A DNA stretch of 64,000 nucleotides from the NCBI GenBank assembly GCA_002290645.2, contig NMOS02000003.1, forward strand, positions 1 through 64,000, written 5' to 3'. The number at the start of each line of letters is the position of its first letter. Within the stretch, counting starts at the first letter, position 1. The stretch comes from Candidatus Aquirickettsiella gammari (GTDB lineage: Bacteria > Pseudomonadota > Gammaproteobacteria > Diplorickettsiales > Diplorickettsiaceae). A program made the translations under genes and the position numbers. The notes below the pieces were generated by a model. The model made no database searches and was not told the DNA's origin. It saw only the letters and a program-made list of their open reading frames with translations. Below, piece by piece: positions 54,828-64,000 of the stretch.

Positions 54828-56588
54828 TCAGTTTGACACACCATAATTTTTACTATCAAGAGTAGCCCGAGTATCCGGCTCATTGTTATTAGCATCAGCC
54901 TCTAAGCTACGATGTCCCTTGCATCCATAAAAGCTACACCAAGCAGTTATTGGACCTGGGATCTTAGCTGCTTTTTTTAATGTTGTAATTTCAGAGGCCC
55001 CGTTTGTGCTACTTTGTGAGCACTGTACTAATACTGAGCTTACCTCATCTTCTTTTAGTAAATTTGGATGTTCATTCAAGGAAACTAATCTGATCATAAA
55101 TTCTTTAAAGAACGATTCAGGTGAATTATTTTTCAGAACAGCATCTATAATGTCGTTAGCGTTAGTTTTATCATGTAATTTATAAAAAAAGATAAAAAAT
55201 AAAGCATTAAGCGCTTCTTTAGGACGATTACAACCCATGATTTTATCGAGATGTTGCTGTATAAACTCTTTTCCAGCGTTATCCATATTTCCATAGAAGC
55301 CTTGGTAAATCCAAGATAGCACTTCAAGCTTACCTTTAACAATGGGATCGACCGTATTAGGATAGTTAAATTTTTCAAAAAATTTATCCATGATAGGATT
55401 TTTTTTTGCTAATGTAATGCCAAAACAATAAAGATAACTGAGCGCACATAGATCGTTCGCCAATGCCATGAAGTCTATCTCATTCTTCACTTCTCCGTTT
55501 TCATCTAATATTTTTAAAGCAAGCCTATCGAGTCCAGAGTTATAAATATTTTGATACTTCTTTATTAATTCTGATAATTCTTCCTGGTAGGCCTTGAATT
55601 CTTTATTCTTATTTTGAATCTCTTCAAAAGCGGTAACAAATCTCGCTATTAATCCCTGAGAATTCTTATTCCTATTAACTAGAGCCCACCATAGGACACT
55701 CAAGAACGTAAAAAAGTTAATTGGCTCAGAGGGTTCTTTATTGATTATTTTTAAAGGAGACAAAGCCGGACTTGCAATAAACGCACGTACGTTTTTTTGA
55801 TTTAAGGTATCGATTGCTATGTTTTCTATTCTGGGATACCCCGGATCTTTTGACGAGGAATTACCAACTAACTGCTCAAATGCTTGTAAATGTTCTAGAG
55901 ATGTATCTAAAAATTTCTTGAACCTATCGCTATCCAGCTCACGCAATTGAGCAAAATGGAATAACTGCAATCGTTCAAGTGTTTTGTTTGGATGATTAGA
56001 TTCAATAATAGTACCGATGTGCTTTTTTATAAATTCTTTTGTAGCATCTGCAGACTGACAATACTCAAAACTGAGCCAATTTAATACCTTCGAAACCTCT
56101 AGATAATAATTAATATTACCTCTTTGTAGTGCTTCTGTTTGAAGAGTTTTACATAATTTTAACTTATGTTTTTCTACCCTACTAAACCACGCATTGAGTA
56201 CATTACGGAGTGCAGTATCGAATGCATCACTAAGTTCATCATCATGCGTAGCAGCCCTCAATTTAGCCACCAATTGTTTATCATCTAAATCCTGATACAG
56301 ATCCTTGTATAAATCTTCATCTTTTTTTATTTTATTTAGTGTTTCTTTTAATATATCATCTTCAAGATCTTTTAGAACTATGTTGTAAGTAGTTTTTAAT
56401 AATTTGCAGATAGCCTGATTTAGTGCCTTATCTTCATCCAATCGAGCCAATGTACCACCTAGCACTTCACCTTTTAGCAACCTAAAAAATGCATTTTTTA
56501 CTCTCTCATAGATCATCGTATCGTTTAGTGCGTTATCTAAATCTACTAAATTTATTATTTTTATAAATGTATTATTACTATAATTCAT
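54828..56588 (-). CDS. Anonymous alpha-helical protein with an internal duplication
   Basis: I prefer ATG 56588 (MNYSNNTFIKIINL), with GGAG at a normal distance, over ATG 56603. This gives 586 residues. No family is recognised. The protein is predicted helical and charged, without membrane segment or signal peptide. Residues about 168-215 (VLNWLSFEYCQS...KEFIKKH) and 423-471 (VLSWIYQGFYGN...KEFIQQH) are clear internal copies. Its size, composition and place beside an IS30 transposase suggest an acquired effector-type protein; this is inference. Confidence 0.65.
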   Translation of the reverse strand: MNYSNNTFIKIINLVDLDNALNDTMIYERVKNAFFRLLKGEVLGGTLARLDEDKALNQAICKLLKTTYNIVLKDLEDDILKETLNKIKKDEDLYKDLYQDLDDKQLVAKLRAATHDDELSDAFDTALRNVLNAWFSRVEKHKLKLCKTLQTEALQRGNINYYLEVSKVLNWLSFEYCQSADATKEFIKKHIGTIIESNHPNKTLERLQLFHFAQLRELDSDRFKKFLDTSLEHLQAFEQLVGNSSSKDPGYPRIENIAIDTLNQKNVRAFIASPALSPLKIINKEPSEPINFFTFLSVLWWALVNRNKNSQGLIARFVTAFEEIQNKNKEFKAYQEELSELIKKYQNIYNSGLDRLALKILDENGEVKNEIDFMALANDLCALSYLYCFGITLAKKNPIMDKFFEKFNYPNTVDPIVKGKLEVLSWIYQGFYGNMDNAGKEFIQQHLDKIMGCNRPKEALNALFFIFFYKLHDKTNANDIIDAVLKNNSPESFFKEFMIRLVSLNEHPNLLKEDEVSSVLVQCSQSSTNGASEITTLKKAAKIPGPITAWCSFYGCKGHRSLEADANNNEPDTRATLDSKNYGVSN

Positions 56589-56689
56589 TGGCAAAAGCTC
56601 CATAAGCTGAAAATTATTATTTTATAGCTTTCAGATTAACAGCAGCTTAATGCTAGAAATATATTGGCGTAGAAAATTTTGGTAAGGAG

Positions 56690-57790
56690 TAATATTTTTA
56701 CAATATTCCCCCTTATCTACTATCAAGCAAATTACTAACAGTTCGTCTACGATAAAATATTTCACTCGGCGTATTGTAGATCAAACATTTCATCGGTCTT
56801 TTATTCAGCAACTTTAATTTCGATCGAACTGTTCTAGGCGAAATTTTATCTATCGACGCGTTTTTAGAAAACCATTCTCTTAATTGTTTATTACCATTTT
56901 CTATCGTCCCTTTTTGGTAAGATTTATAGGGCTCACAGAAATAAGTTTTTATACCTAATTTTTCAGCTATTTCTTCATGTCTAGTAAACTCGGAGCCATT
57001 ATCCAGGGTTAAGCTTGAAATACGGTGCTTGCCAAGCTTATCAAAAGCTTTAATTATTCTTTTAGCTGTGCTAGCCGCTTTACGATTTTTATTTTTAATA
57101 GCAAGCATATAGCGACTTTGCCGTTCACGTAATGTAATTAAATTCGTTTTAGTTTTCTTACCGAACTGCATCAAATCGCCTTCCCAGTGTCCCAGTGATT
57201 TTCTGTGTCTAATTTCATCTGGCCTTTCTAAAATAGGAACTCTATTAGGAATTAATGTCCGAGTTCGACGGCTTATTTTAGGATACCGAAATAGTCTTTT
57301 ATCCCTTAAATAAAGATAATAGCGATTGCGTATTCCATAATCACTGTAAAGATAGGAGTAAATTGTTTCATGGCAAATTATACTTTTTCCATTGTTCTCC
57401 AGTTTTAAGCGCCCTGCTATTTGTTCGGACGACCAAGATAACTGTAATTTTTTAAATACATAACTTCTTAGTTGCTTATTACTGTCTAACTTTAATCCCC
57501 TTTTCCGATCTCCCGCCAATTTCCGTTTCATAAGAAATGGCATATATCCCAATCGATTACTATGGCGTTCAATTTCTCTGTAAATCGTCGAGCGATGAAA
57601 ATTTAGCTGTTCTGCAATTTTAGACTTGCTAACTCCTATCTTTAATAAATGATTTATTACAATTCTATCTTTTCTTGTTATTTGATTAAAACATTTACCC
57701 ATTTCTACCCTCAAAATACGACTAGTTTAACCTCCTTGTCGCAATTGAGTTAGAACCTACAGTTTGAACTCACCTTTATAATCTAGCCGG
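56690..57790 (-). mobile_element. IS30-type insertion sequence, ends approximate
   Basis: The transposase is complete, but I could not find a convincing pair of terminal inverted repeats. The outer limits given are only the flanking gaps. The element sits between two anonymous effector-like genes. Confidence 0.5.
56713..57702 (-). CDS. IS30-family transposase
   Basis: From ATG 57702 the protein has 329 residues. An N-terminal helix-turn-helix (LLKIGVSKSKIAEQLNFHRSTIYREIERH) is followed by a DDE domain: first Asp in GHWEGDL, second in LTLDNGSEF, and Glu in TIENGNKQLREW. All three catalytic residues are present, so the enzyme looks intact. Confidence 0.95.
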   Translation of the reverse strand: MGKCFNQITRKDRIVINHLLKIGVSKSKIAEQLNFHRSTIYREIERHSNRLGYMPFLMKRKLAGDRKRGLKLDSNKQLRSYVFKKLQLSWSSEQIAGRLKLENNGKSIICHETIYSYLYSDYGIRNRYYLYLRDKRLFRYPKISRRTRTLIPNRVPILERPDEIRHRKSLGHWEGDLMQFGKKTKTNLITLRERQSRYMLAIKNKNRKAASTAKRIIKAFDKLGKHRISSLTLDNGSEFTRHEEIAEKLGIKTYFCEPYKSYQKGTIENGNKQLREWFSKNASIDKISPRTVRSKLKLLNKRPMKCLIYNTPSEIFYRRRTVSNLLDSR

Positions 57791-59950
57791 CTAACAAGAA
57801 AAACTAGTCTCTCCACAATGTACTGAAGAAGTGCTACCATACCTATAACTATTATTATTTTCTGGGTTGCTTACAGGCATAGATCTACGTGAGAAAAAAG
57901 GCTGTAAAGCACTACACTCATAAATTAATCGACTTCTTTCTGAAAGATCAGAATTATCAGATAATTGCTCAATAGGTATAGGTAATTTATGTAGTAATTT
58001 ACCTACAGCGGATTGTTCCTCATCTAATTCCTTTATTTTTGTTAACTCTATAAATAAATCAGAACTACATATTTCTCTTTTCAAAATATTGTGCTCATGA
58101 TGAGTATCTGTCATTCCCGTATCAATAGAGTTTGTTCGCGTCACGCGACGACTGAGACTAGGCTCCGATGAGGATGTCTCATCATCGGAAGACCTGAATT
58201 GGCGCTGGCGTGATGGCAATGGTGATACTGGACTTGTTGGTGTACCATGCACGCCCTGCTGCTCTGCCGGTTTTGGTTTTGAATTTAATTCCGATTTTTC
58301 TTCTAAGGCCATCTGTAAATTTACCAGTGTTTCTCTTAGTTCATCCAGTTCATTATTATCTGCACTTGGCCGGATATTTAAAATAGACATCAATCGAGTC
58401 CCTTCCAGCTTAGATAAAGATATTATCAATTGGTCTGATTTCATTAACTGTATGCTGTTTTTAAGTTGACTGAAGGCCGCAGATAATTTAGCAACCATTT
58501 CAGCGTCCTTATTCCTACCATAGTGACTAAATTTTTTGAGAATACTACTAAAAAAATCTAACATGGCGGTAAAACCCAAAAAAGCGAGACCTGTTTCGGA
58601 CAATGCCAGTAACTCAGGACGTAAAAACTCTAAATCTCCTTTAAAATTATCCTTAATTAATTCAGCCCCTGCGGCGTAAGAAAAAACAGATAAATACATC
58701 GAAATAACAATCAATAAGATCGAGGTTTTAGGATAAATTTTAAATTCTTGTGGAACTTTAACGGCATCATCTTGCCATGAAGTGAAATAATCATAGGTGT
58801 TTTGTAGCGAATTACCACCGAAATAAGCTAATAAGACACCTAGAAAATAAACAGATGGTGCTGAAAAACTAGCTCCCATCACTTCACTACCGGTTAACTC
58901 AGTCATTTCATTGATAGGAGCCACTAAAAACCCGACGCAACTCGACATGACCCAGAAAGCGCCGGGAATATACACTAATTTTCTTAATAATCTATCCGCC
59001 GTGCTCGGTGGGTCAATAGGTCTTTTGGGAGAGCGCTCATGGATGAGTCTAAGTAAGTTCTCTAATAACAGCAGCGGATCTTGTGCGTGTTGCTGCTTTA
59101 ACTCTTCTATTTCCTTTCCGACGTAATTTTTATAATTTAAACAATTTGCTTGAAATTCAAATCCATAATTGCTCAGCAACCTTTCAACCTGATCTAAATG
59201 CGTGATAAAACGCTGTTTAATAAACTGATAGTATTGATCTATTTGTTTTTGCAATTGATTTTTTTGCCGCTCTTCGGGGCTGCGACAACAATTAATAATT
59301 TGTTTAAAAATAAACTCAAACGGTAAAATGGGTAGGCGGTACAAGGGATTCTGTAAAGCCAATTTAATGGGTAGAAAATGTAATATGGTATTATCAAACT
59401 CGACAATAATACTCTGTAGTATTATAACACCCTTCGGTAAACCGGGAATAGGATATAAAAAACTAACCGCTGCCAAGGGAAAAGCCGAGATAGCAGAACC
59501 CAGTGTTACGATAATATTTTCTATTATTTTTTGCTGCGGGGTGAAGGAATTCTCTAAATAATCAGCAAGTTTTTCTGGGATCTTTTCCGCGGCTCGCATA
59601 CCTAAAAAAAGTTCCGTGGAATTCCATAGTACCGCTAATGCCGGCACACAAGTACTTATTATATAATTTATACGGCTGATTAGTTCAGCCTGCTCGGACC
59701 ATGCATAAGCATCAGCCGGCACCGCATATAAGCTTGCCCCGGAAATAGCCACGACGAATAAAAAACCCTGTTGGAACAGCTCTTGCTTTAAGCTAAGATG
59801 TCCATTGTCTTGTAAAAAATAATCGACTACCTGTTCTAAAGCATCAGGTTTCTGAGTCGACATTTCAATATGAACAACGGGTTCATCAATGCTGGATTGT
59901 TGGTTGATTTCTTTGATACGCTGCCACCCCGAATATCTTCGCACATCCAT
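57791..59950 (-). CDS. Anonymous multi-pass membrane protein with disordered tail
   Basis: The 719 residues have hydrophobic segments near 61-82, 98-118, 150-185, 330-350, 365-385, 405-430 and 445-465. A polar Pro/Ser-rich low-complexity region follows at about 565-625 (TPTSPVSPLPSRQRQF and neighbours), then a C-terminal polar domain ending in cysteine. No signal peptide or known domain is visible. The ATG at 59950 has GGGAG placed unusually close. An effector-type, host-membrane role is only a guess from architecture. Confidence 0.7.
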   Translation of the reverse strand: MDVRRYSGWQRIKEINQQSSIDEPVVHIEMSTQKPDALEQVVDYFLQDNGHLSLKQELFQQGFLFVVAISGASLYAVPADAYAWSEQAELISRINYIISTCVPALAVLWNSTELFLGMRAAEKIPEKLADYLENSFTPQQKIIENIIVTLGSAISAFPLAAVSFLYPIPGLPKGVIILQSIIVEFDNTILHFLPIKLALQNPLYRLPILPFEFIFKQIINCCRSPEERQKNQLQKQIDQYYQFIKQRFITHLDQVERLLSNYGFEFQANCLNYKNYVGKEIEELKQQHAQDPLLLLENLLRLIHERSPKRPIDPPSTADRLLRKLVYIPGAFWVMSSCVGFLVAPINEMTELTGSEVMGASFSAPSVYFLGVLLAYFGGNSLQNTYDYFTSWQDDAVKVPQEFKIYPKTSILLIVISMYLSVFSYAAGAELIKDNFKGDLEFLRPELLALSETGLAFLGFTAMLDFFSSILKKFSHYGRNKDAEMVAKLSAAFSQLKNSIQLMKSDQLIISLSKLEGTRLMSILNIRPSADNNELDELRETLVNLQMALEEKSELNSKPKPAEQQGVHGTPTSPVSPLPSRQRQFRSSDDETSSSEPSLSRRVTRTNSIDTGMTDTHHEHNILKREICSSDLFIELTKIKELDEEQSAVGKLLHKLPIPIEQLSDNSDLSERSRLIYECSALQPFFSRRSMPVSNPENNNSYRYGSTSSVHCGETSFSC

Positions 59951-60316
59951 CTCCCTATTCTTAAATTATTTTTTTTATTATTCTTATTTTTTTATGAGAC
60001 GATTTCTTTTTTTACTTAGCAGAAAATGTTAATTTTTGCACTAAACTCGACTGATTTTTGTGCCAACAGATTAATCTAGCATAATTTATTTATTTAATTC
60101 AACTATTATTTTATCTTGTAAAGACAATAAAAACTATTGAACAATTAAAATTTATTTTTAAAGAATAGATGATAGATAAATTTTTAAATAAAATGTTTAC
60201 ATCGATACCTTACACGTCTCAAGTACACCACGTGTAGCTCGGCTTTATGGAGATTATTGCGTCATTGGCTATGGGCGGTATACTGTCTGCAAAAATGATA
60301 AGTGGATACTAAAAGC
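59951..60316. other. Divergent intergenic region
   Basis: This very AT-rich region lies between the membrane-protein gene and the ABC-F gene. The only structure I see is TACACGT (60211-60217) facing ACGTGTA (60230-60236) across 12 bases. I found no gene and no convincing promoter boxes. Confidence 0.5.
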
Positions 60317-61897
60317 ATGATATCGATCAATCAACTGAGCATGGCCTATGGCGAAAAGCTTTTATTTTATGATGTAAACCTCATCCTGACTGATCAAACG
60401 CGTTATGCACTAGTCGGTGCTAATGGTTCGGGTAAATCGACTTTTTTACAACTACTCATGGGCACACAGGATCCTGTCGCCGGCACCATTTCTATCCCTA
60501 AAGCGGCGAGTATAGGGTGGTTAAAGCAAGACCAATTTCGCTATGAAAATACCCGTATTAGCGATATTGTTTTACAAGGAAAACCAGTGCTATGGCAAGC
60601 GATGCAAGAGAAAGATAAATTACTAAATAGTGATCATTCGAATCAAAAAAATATTAATCGTTTAGGCAAGTTAGAAGATGAAATTGCACGTCTTAATGGC
60701 TATAGCGCTTATGCCTTAGCGGCAAAATTGCTTATGGGCTTAGGGATTAGTCTTGAATATCATGAAAAACCTTTAACCACTCTGTCAGGCGGATTCAAAT
60801 TAAGAGTATTACTGGCCCAAGCTTTATTTCAGGAACCGGATATTCTATTGTTAGATGAGCCCACCAATCATTTAGATTTTATTTCCATATTGTGGTTGGA
60901 AAAATACTTAAAAAATGAATTTACGGGTCTACTCTTGTTTATCTCGCATGATGTTGCCTTTATCAACCGACTTGCTGATAGCCTACTCGATGTAGATTAT
61001 GCAGAGATACGTCCCTACAGCGGCAATTATGCTAAGTTTCTGGCTGAAAAAAAATTAATTGCCGAACAAAAGCTTCAAGAAAAACGTAGTGCTGAGCTTA
61101 AAATAGCGACTATGCAAAGTTTTGTCGATAAATATCGAGCCAGCGCAGCGCGCGCTAAGCTAGCACAATCACGCTTAAAAATGATAACCAAAATGGAGAT
61201 TCCCGATATTAAGCAATCATCGCGTCTATCTCCGAGCTTTCCATTCAAGATTATCCGCCCTTCTGGAAAACACATATTACGTGTTAAAGATCTGGCTAAG
61301 AATTTTCAACAGAAAAAACTATTTCAACAACTCACCTTTGAAGTCAAACGCGGTGAAAAAATAGCGATTATTGGCGAGAATGGTATTGGTAAATCAACAC
61401 TGCTTAAAATTTTACTCGGTTACATTCATCCCGATCAAGGTCATTATGAATGGGGATATGAAACCCATCTCAGTTACTTTTCGCAGGATCATCATGATTT
61501 ACTGAATAAAAATTCCAGTGTTTTAGCGTGGCTAGAAAATCAAGCATCGGGTGCCAACGAACAATTAATTCGTAAGACCTTAGCACAAGTACTCTTTAAC
61601 AAAGATGATGTCGCAAAAGATATCTTATCGTTAAGTGGTGGCGAAGCAGCGCGCTTATTACTGGCTAAAATTTTATTAGAACCCTCGAATGTATTACTCT
61701 TAGATGAACCCACTAATCACCTTGATATTGAGAGCACCGCAGCCCTTGCCGATGCCTTACGCTGCTATCCGGGAACATTGTTATTTGTCAGTCATGATAG
61801 GGATTTTATCAGTCAGATTGCTAACCGGATATTATTTATTTCACGAGAAAAAAAGCTGCAAGATGTCAAACAATTAGACGCTCTCGTATTAAATTAA
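60317..61897 (+). CDS. ABC-F family ATPase (YbiT-like)
   Basis: I choose ATG 60317, giving 526 residues; an in-frame GTG lies five codons upstream. There are two ABC domains, with Walker A GANGSGKSTFLQLL and GENGIGKSTLLKIL, and signatures LSGGFKLRVLLAQAL and LSGGEAARLLLAKIL. Both Walker B motifs are LLLDEPTNHLD. A charged linker lies between them. ABC-F proteins act on the ribosome to relieve stalls or control translation. There are no membrane domains. The first signature, SGGFK in place of SGGxR/Q, is as in YbiT-type members. Confidence 0.9.
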   Translation: MISINQLSMAYGEKLLFYDVNLILTDQTRYALVGANGSGKSTFLQLLMGTQDPVAGTISIPKAASIGWLKQDQFRYENTRISDIVLQGKPVLWQAMQEKDKLLNSDHSNQKNINRLGKLEDEIARLNGYSAYALAAKLLMGLGISLEYHEKPLTTLSGGFKLRVLLAQALFQEPDILLLDEPTNHLDFISILWLEKYLKNEFTGLLLFISHDVAFINRLADSLLDVDYAEIRPYSGNYAKFLAEKKLIAEQKLQEKRSAELKIATMQSFVDKYRASAARAKLAQSRLKMITKMEIPDIKQSSRLSPSFPFKIIRPSGKHILRVKDLAKNFQQKKLFQQLTFEVKRGEKIAIIGENGIGKSTLLKILLGYIHPDQGHYEWGYETHLSYFSQDHHDLLNKNSSVLAWLENQASGANEQLIRKTLAQVLFNKDDVAKDILSLSGGEAARLLLAKILLEPSNVLLLDEPTNHLDIESTAALADALRCYPGTLLFVSHDRDFISQIANRILFISREKKLQDVKQLDALVLN

Positions 61898-61909
61898 TTT
61901 TATCTTGTC

Positions 61910-63070
61910 TTATAGAGGCTTAATGCTACTCCAATTACGACAAGCCGGACAAAGCCAATCAAGGATTTTACTATTAAAACCACAACTCAAACAACGATAC
62001 AGCGGTTTATTTTCCATTAACTTTTTAATAAGATTTTTTAAGCTGGTTAAATTAGTTTTATCCGCCTCGGAACAATTTTCTTGCGCTAGATGTAAATCAA
62101 CTAAATGGTATAAGCCATGCAGAGAAGGTCTATCTTGCAACTGCTGGGTCAAAAATTGTAAGGCCTTATGGTTATCTTGTTCTTGAATCAACTTAACAAT
62201 CGCCAGAAAAATAGGCGTTTGCGCATGTTCAGATAAAGTTTCATGTAAATAACTTAATAAATCTATCGAACCGGATTGGCGTTGCAAGTAGCATTGATTA
62301 AGGGGTACTAAGGTTTCAGTAATATAATCGGGATCTTGTTTCTTGATAGCTTGATAGATTTGGATGGCCTTTTCCCATTCTTCTGCTTCCACCGCAAGCT
62401 TACCTTTAATAAGATTGGCGCGTACACAATTTACATCGTATTTTAATGCTTGATCTAATAATTTGATGACATTTTGTTTGCCAGTGGAGTTCTTTAGTAA
62501 ATTGAGTGCCATTTCGCAATGATAATGGGCAATATTTTTAACCACCTGACTATCCCATTTCGCAATCTTTTTAGCTTGTTTAATAGCCACTTCCCAACGC
62601 TTTTGTTGCTGATAAATTTCCAATAAATAGCGTAAGGCGATCCTTGCATACTCTTTATCATCGCTATGAATCACTTCAAAAAATAAACGTTCTGCTCTAT
62701 CCAATAAGCCTGCGCAATAATAATCTCGCCCTAAGGCTAACAGGGCTTGTAGTTTTTGCGGATGCGCTAGATTTGGTCTTGCAATTAAATTTTGATGGAG
62801 TCGGATAGCGCGATCTATTTCACCACGGCGTCTAAACAAAACACCTAGGGCTAAATGTGTTTCAACGGTTTCCGTATCGACCTCCAATATTTTGATGAAG
62901 GTATCAACGGCTTTATCCGATTGTTCATTGAGTAAATAATTCAAACCACGTAAGTATTCAAGGTTACATTGATGTTTTTTACGCGAATTGGAATGCGAAA
63001 GCGTGCAATAAGCCACATACCACCCGGAAGCAGCGGCAAAAGGCAGCAGTAAAAATAATAACTCCAACAT
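61910..63070 (-). CDS. lapB: Lipopolysaccharide assembly protein B
   Basis: LapB (YciM) regulates LpxC degradation by FtsH and so sets LPS synthesis. The 386 residues have an N-terminal membrane helix (LELLFLLLPFAAASGWYVA), nine or so TPR units, and a C-terminal rubredoxin-type zinc domain with CLSCGFNSKILDWLCPAC. It follows lapA on the same strand, as is usual. Confidence 0.95.
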   Translation of the reverse strand: MLELLFLLLPFAAASGWYVAYCTLSHSNSRKKHQCNLEYLRGLNYLLNEQSDKAVDTFIKILEVDTETVETHLALGVLFRRRGEIDRAIRLHQNLIARPNLAHPQKLQALLALGRDYYCAGLLDRAERLFFEVIHSDDKEYARIALRYLLEIYQQQKRWEVAIKQAKKIAKWDSQVVKNIAHYHCEMALNLLKNSTGKQNVIKLLDQALKYDVNCVRANLIKGKLAVEAEEWEKAIQIYQAIKKQDPDYITETLVPLNQCYLQRQSGSIDLLSYLHETLSEHAQTPIFLAIVKLIQEQDNHKALQFLTQQLQDRPSLHGLYHLVDLHLAQENCSEADKTNLTSLKNLIKKLMENKPLYRCLSCGFNSKILDWLCPACRNWSSIKPL

Positions 63071-63181
63071 AAAACAGGTAGCCCTTGCGCTTGAAACAGC
63101 AAAACCACTGATTTTGAGTGCTCCATCTTACGACAAAAATTTTTATTGCGTTCCGCTTGTGCCAAACCTATGCTCAAAGCA

Positions 63182-63472
63182 CTAATGTTGATCCTTAAAT
63201 GGCAAAGCTCTTAAATTAATAAGTTCTTTTTCAACCAAATTTAAACGATGTCGTAAACATCGATTAACATACTTTAGTTTAACATAAGTAATGAAAGCAG
63301 TTAGTAAACCTAATAAGCCGCCTAAAACAAAACTTAATAGGATTAACAAGGAAAGCGGTAATCGTTTAGTCCCTAAATAATAATTAACGCTAACCAAATC
63401 GGCATTTAGACCGGCAAATATCAGCGCCAATACAACTAACAAAATAAGGAACAAATAAGTGACGATACGCAT
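63182..63472 (-). CDS. lapA: Lipopolysaccharide assembly protein A
   Basis: This 96-residue protein of the LapA/YciS family (DUF1049) has two membrane helices (YLFLILLVVLALIFAGLNA and LLILLSFVLGGLLGLLTAFI) and a short coiled tail. It lies upstream of lapB and downstream of rpsA. The ihfB gene found between rpsA and lapA in many gammaproteobacteria is missing. Confidence 0.92.
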   Translation of the reverse strand: MRIVTYLFLILLVVLALIFAGLNADLVSVNYYLGTKRLPLSLLILLSFVLGGLLGLLTAFITYVKLKYVNRCLRHRLNLVEKELINLRALPFKDQH

Positions 63473-63622
63473 AGACTTACCTACTAAATGGGAACTTATG
63501 CTAAATCGGTTTTTATGAGGGAGATTTGGGTTCCCGCTTTAGCCAAGCAAAACCCCACTCCCCCACAAACTCATCCTTTTATCTAAGCCCATACTGATTA
63601 TTTCTTGCTAAGAAACAACGGC

Positions 63623-64000
63623 CTATTTAGCAAGCAATTTTTCCTCTAAAGAAAGGCAATAAAGCGATATGATACGGTTTTTTCGATCAAGATTTAGAAT
63701 TTTCGCTTCAATCGCTTGCCCTATCTCAAAGCTTTTGGCTTCTTCACCTAACTCTGAATTTTTAACCTGAGCTTCTAGATTATTGCCTAAATCAACTTTC
63801 ATTCCTTCTTCGTTAATTTCTGTTATTTTCCCTGTGACTATTTGGTCTTTGCTATATTTATCAAAAGGGTGGGAAGATTCCGTATCCAATTGTTTGATAC
63901 CGAGGGAAATACGTTCACGTTCAGGATCAATCGATAGAATAACTGTTTCTAATTCATCCCCCTTTTTGTACTTACGTACCGCTTCTTCGCCGGATATATT
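63623..64000 (-). CDS. rpsA: 30S ribosomal protein S1, 3' end (partial)
   Basis: The window edge cuts this gene; 125 codons and the stop are visible. The end of one S1 domain (ERERISLGIKQLD) is followed by another: DQIVTGKITEINEEGMKVDLG with AQVKNSEL. The C-terminus is short, ending LEEKLLAK. S1 helps unfold mRNA at the ribosome. Confidence 0.93.
   Translation of the reverse strand, partial: NISGEEAVRKYKKGDELETVILSIDPERERISLGIKQLDTESSHPFDKYSKDQIVTGKITEINEEGMKVDLGNNLEAQVKNSELGEEAKSFEIGQAIEAKILNLDRKNRIISLYCLSLEEKLLAK

Overview
The window looks like the chromosome of an AT-rich, host-associated gammaproteobacterium of the order Legionellales, most like Rickettsiella or Diplorickettsia (Coxiellaceae). 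This is an inference. It rests on conserved gammaproteobacterial gene orders (pheS-pheT-ihfA-tRNA-Pro, ssb/uvrA divergent, rpmF-plsX-fabHDG-acpP-fabF-mltG, tmk-holB-tatD, rpsA-lapA-lapB) broken up by large anonymous proteins of effector type, surface proteins in tandem families, and short dispersed repeats. No ribosomal RNA, prophage, CRISPR array or secretion-system gene was seen.

Layout. 1-1.7 kb: the edge of a dispersed 240-bp repeat, then two paralogous anonymous genes with a degenerate methyltransferase look. 1.9-7.5 kb: tsaB, a Trm112-like gene, a coiled-coil protein, pheS, pheT, ihfA, a second repeat copy and tRNA-Pro(GGG). 7.6-11.7 kb: universal stress protein, a DUF378-type membrane protein, rmuC and a Slt-type lytic transglycosylase. 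11.9-15.8 kb: two tandem inverse autotransporters with nearly identical barrels and different beta-helix-like passengers. 16-20.2 kb: BON-domain protein, a tiny membrane peptide, ssb and uvrA. 20.3-24.1 kb: five tandem small outer-membrane beta-barrel genes, several with the same promoter and operator layout. 24.2-32.8 kb: ubiA, coaD, a YfhL-type ferredoxin and the whole fatty-acid synthesis cluster. 32.8-35.2 kb: a large repeat protein split by one in-frame TGA. 35.4-37.8 kb: tmk, holB, tatD, then the third repeat copy. 38.2-45.6 kb: secreted adenosine deaminase, LpxO-like hydroxylase, GT-C glycosyltransferase, folE and the metNIQ importer. 46-47.6 kb: an orphan receiver protein and a Tus-like protein, separated by a perfect 32-bp inverted repeat. 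47.7-60 kb: effector-like membrane or helical proteins, mutM, an edema factor/CyaA/ExoY-type nucleotidyl cyclase, TspO, two NAD(P)-dependent oxidoreductases and an IS30 transposase. 60.3-64 kb: an ABC-F ATPase, lapB, lapA and the 3' end of rpsA.

How it fits together. Housekeeping blocks (translation, lipid and envelope synthesis, repair) alternate with accessory loci that plausibly face the host. These include two surface autotransporters, an array of porin-like barrels, nucleoside and methionine acquisition, possible lipid A modification, a cyclase that would make cyclic nucleotides inside host cells, and several large anonymous proteins. The most notable items are the nucleotidyl cyclase at 50584-52119, the Tus-like gene with its upstream dyads at 46.5-47.6 kb, the nonsense-split repeat protein at 32838-35240, and the shared dyad operators of the barrel-gene array.
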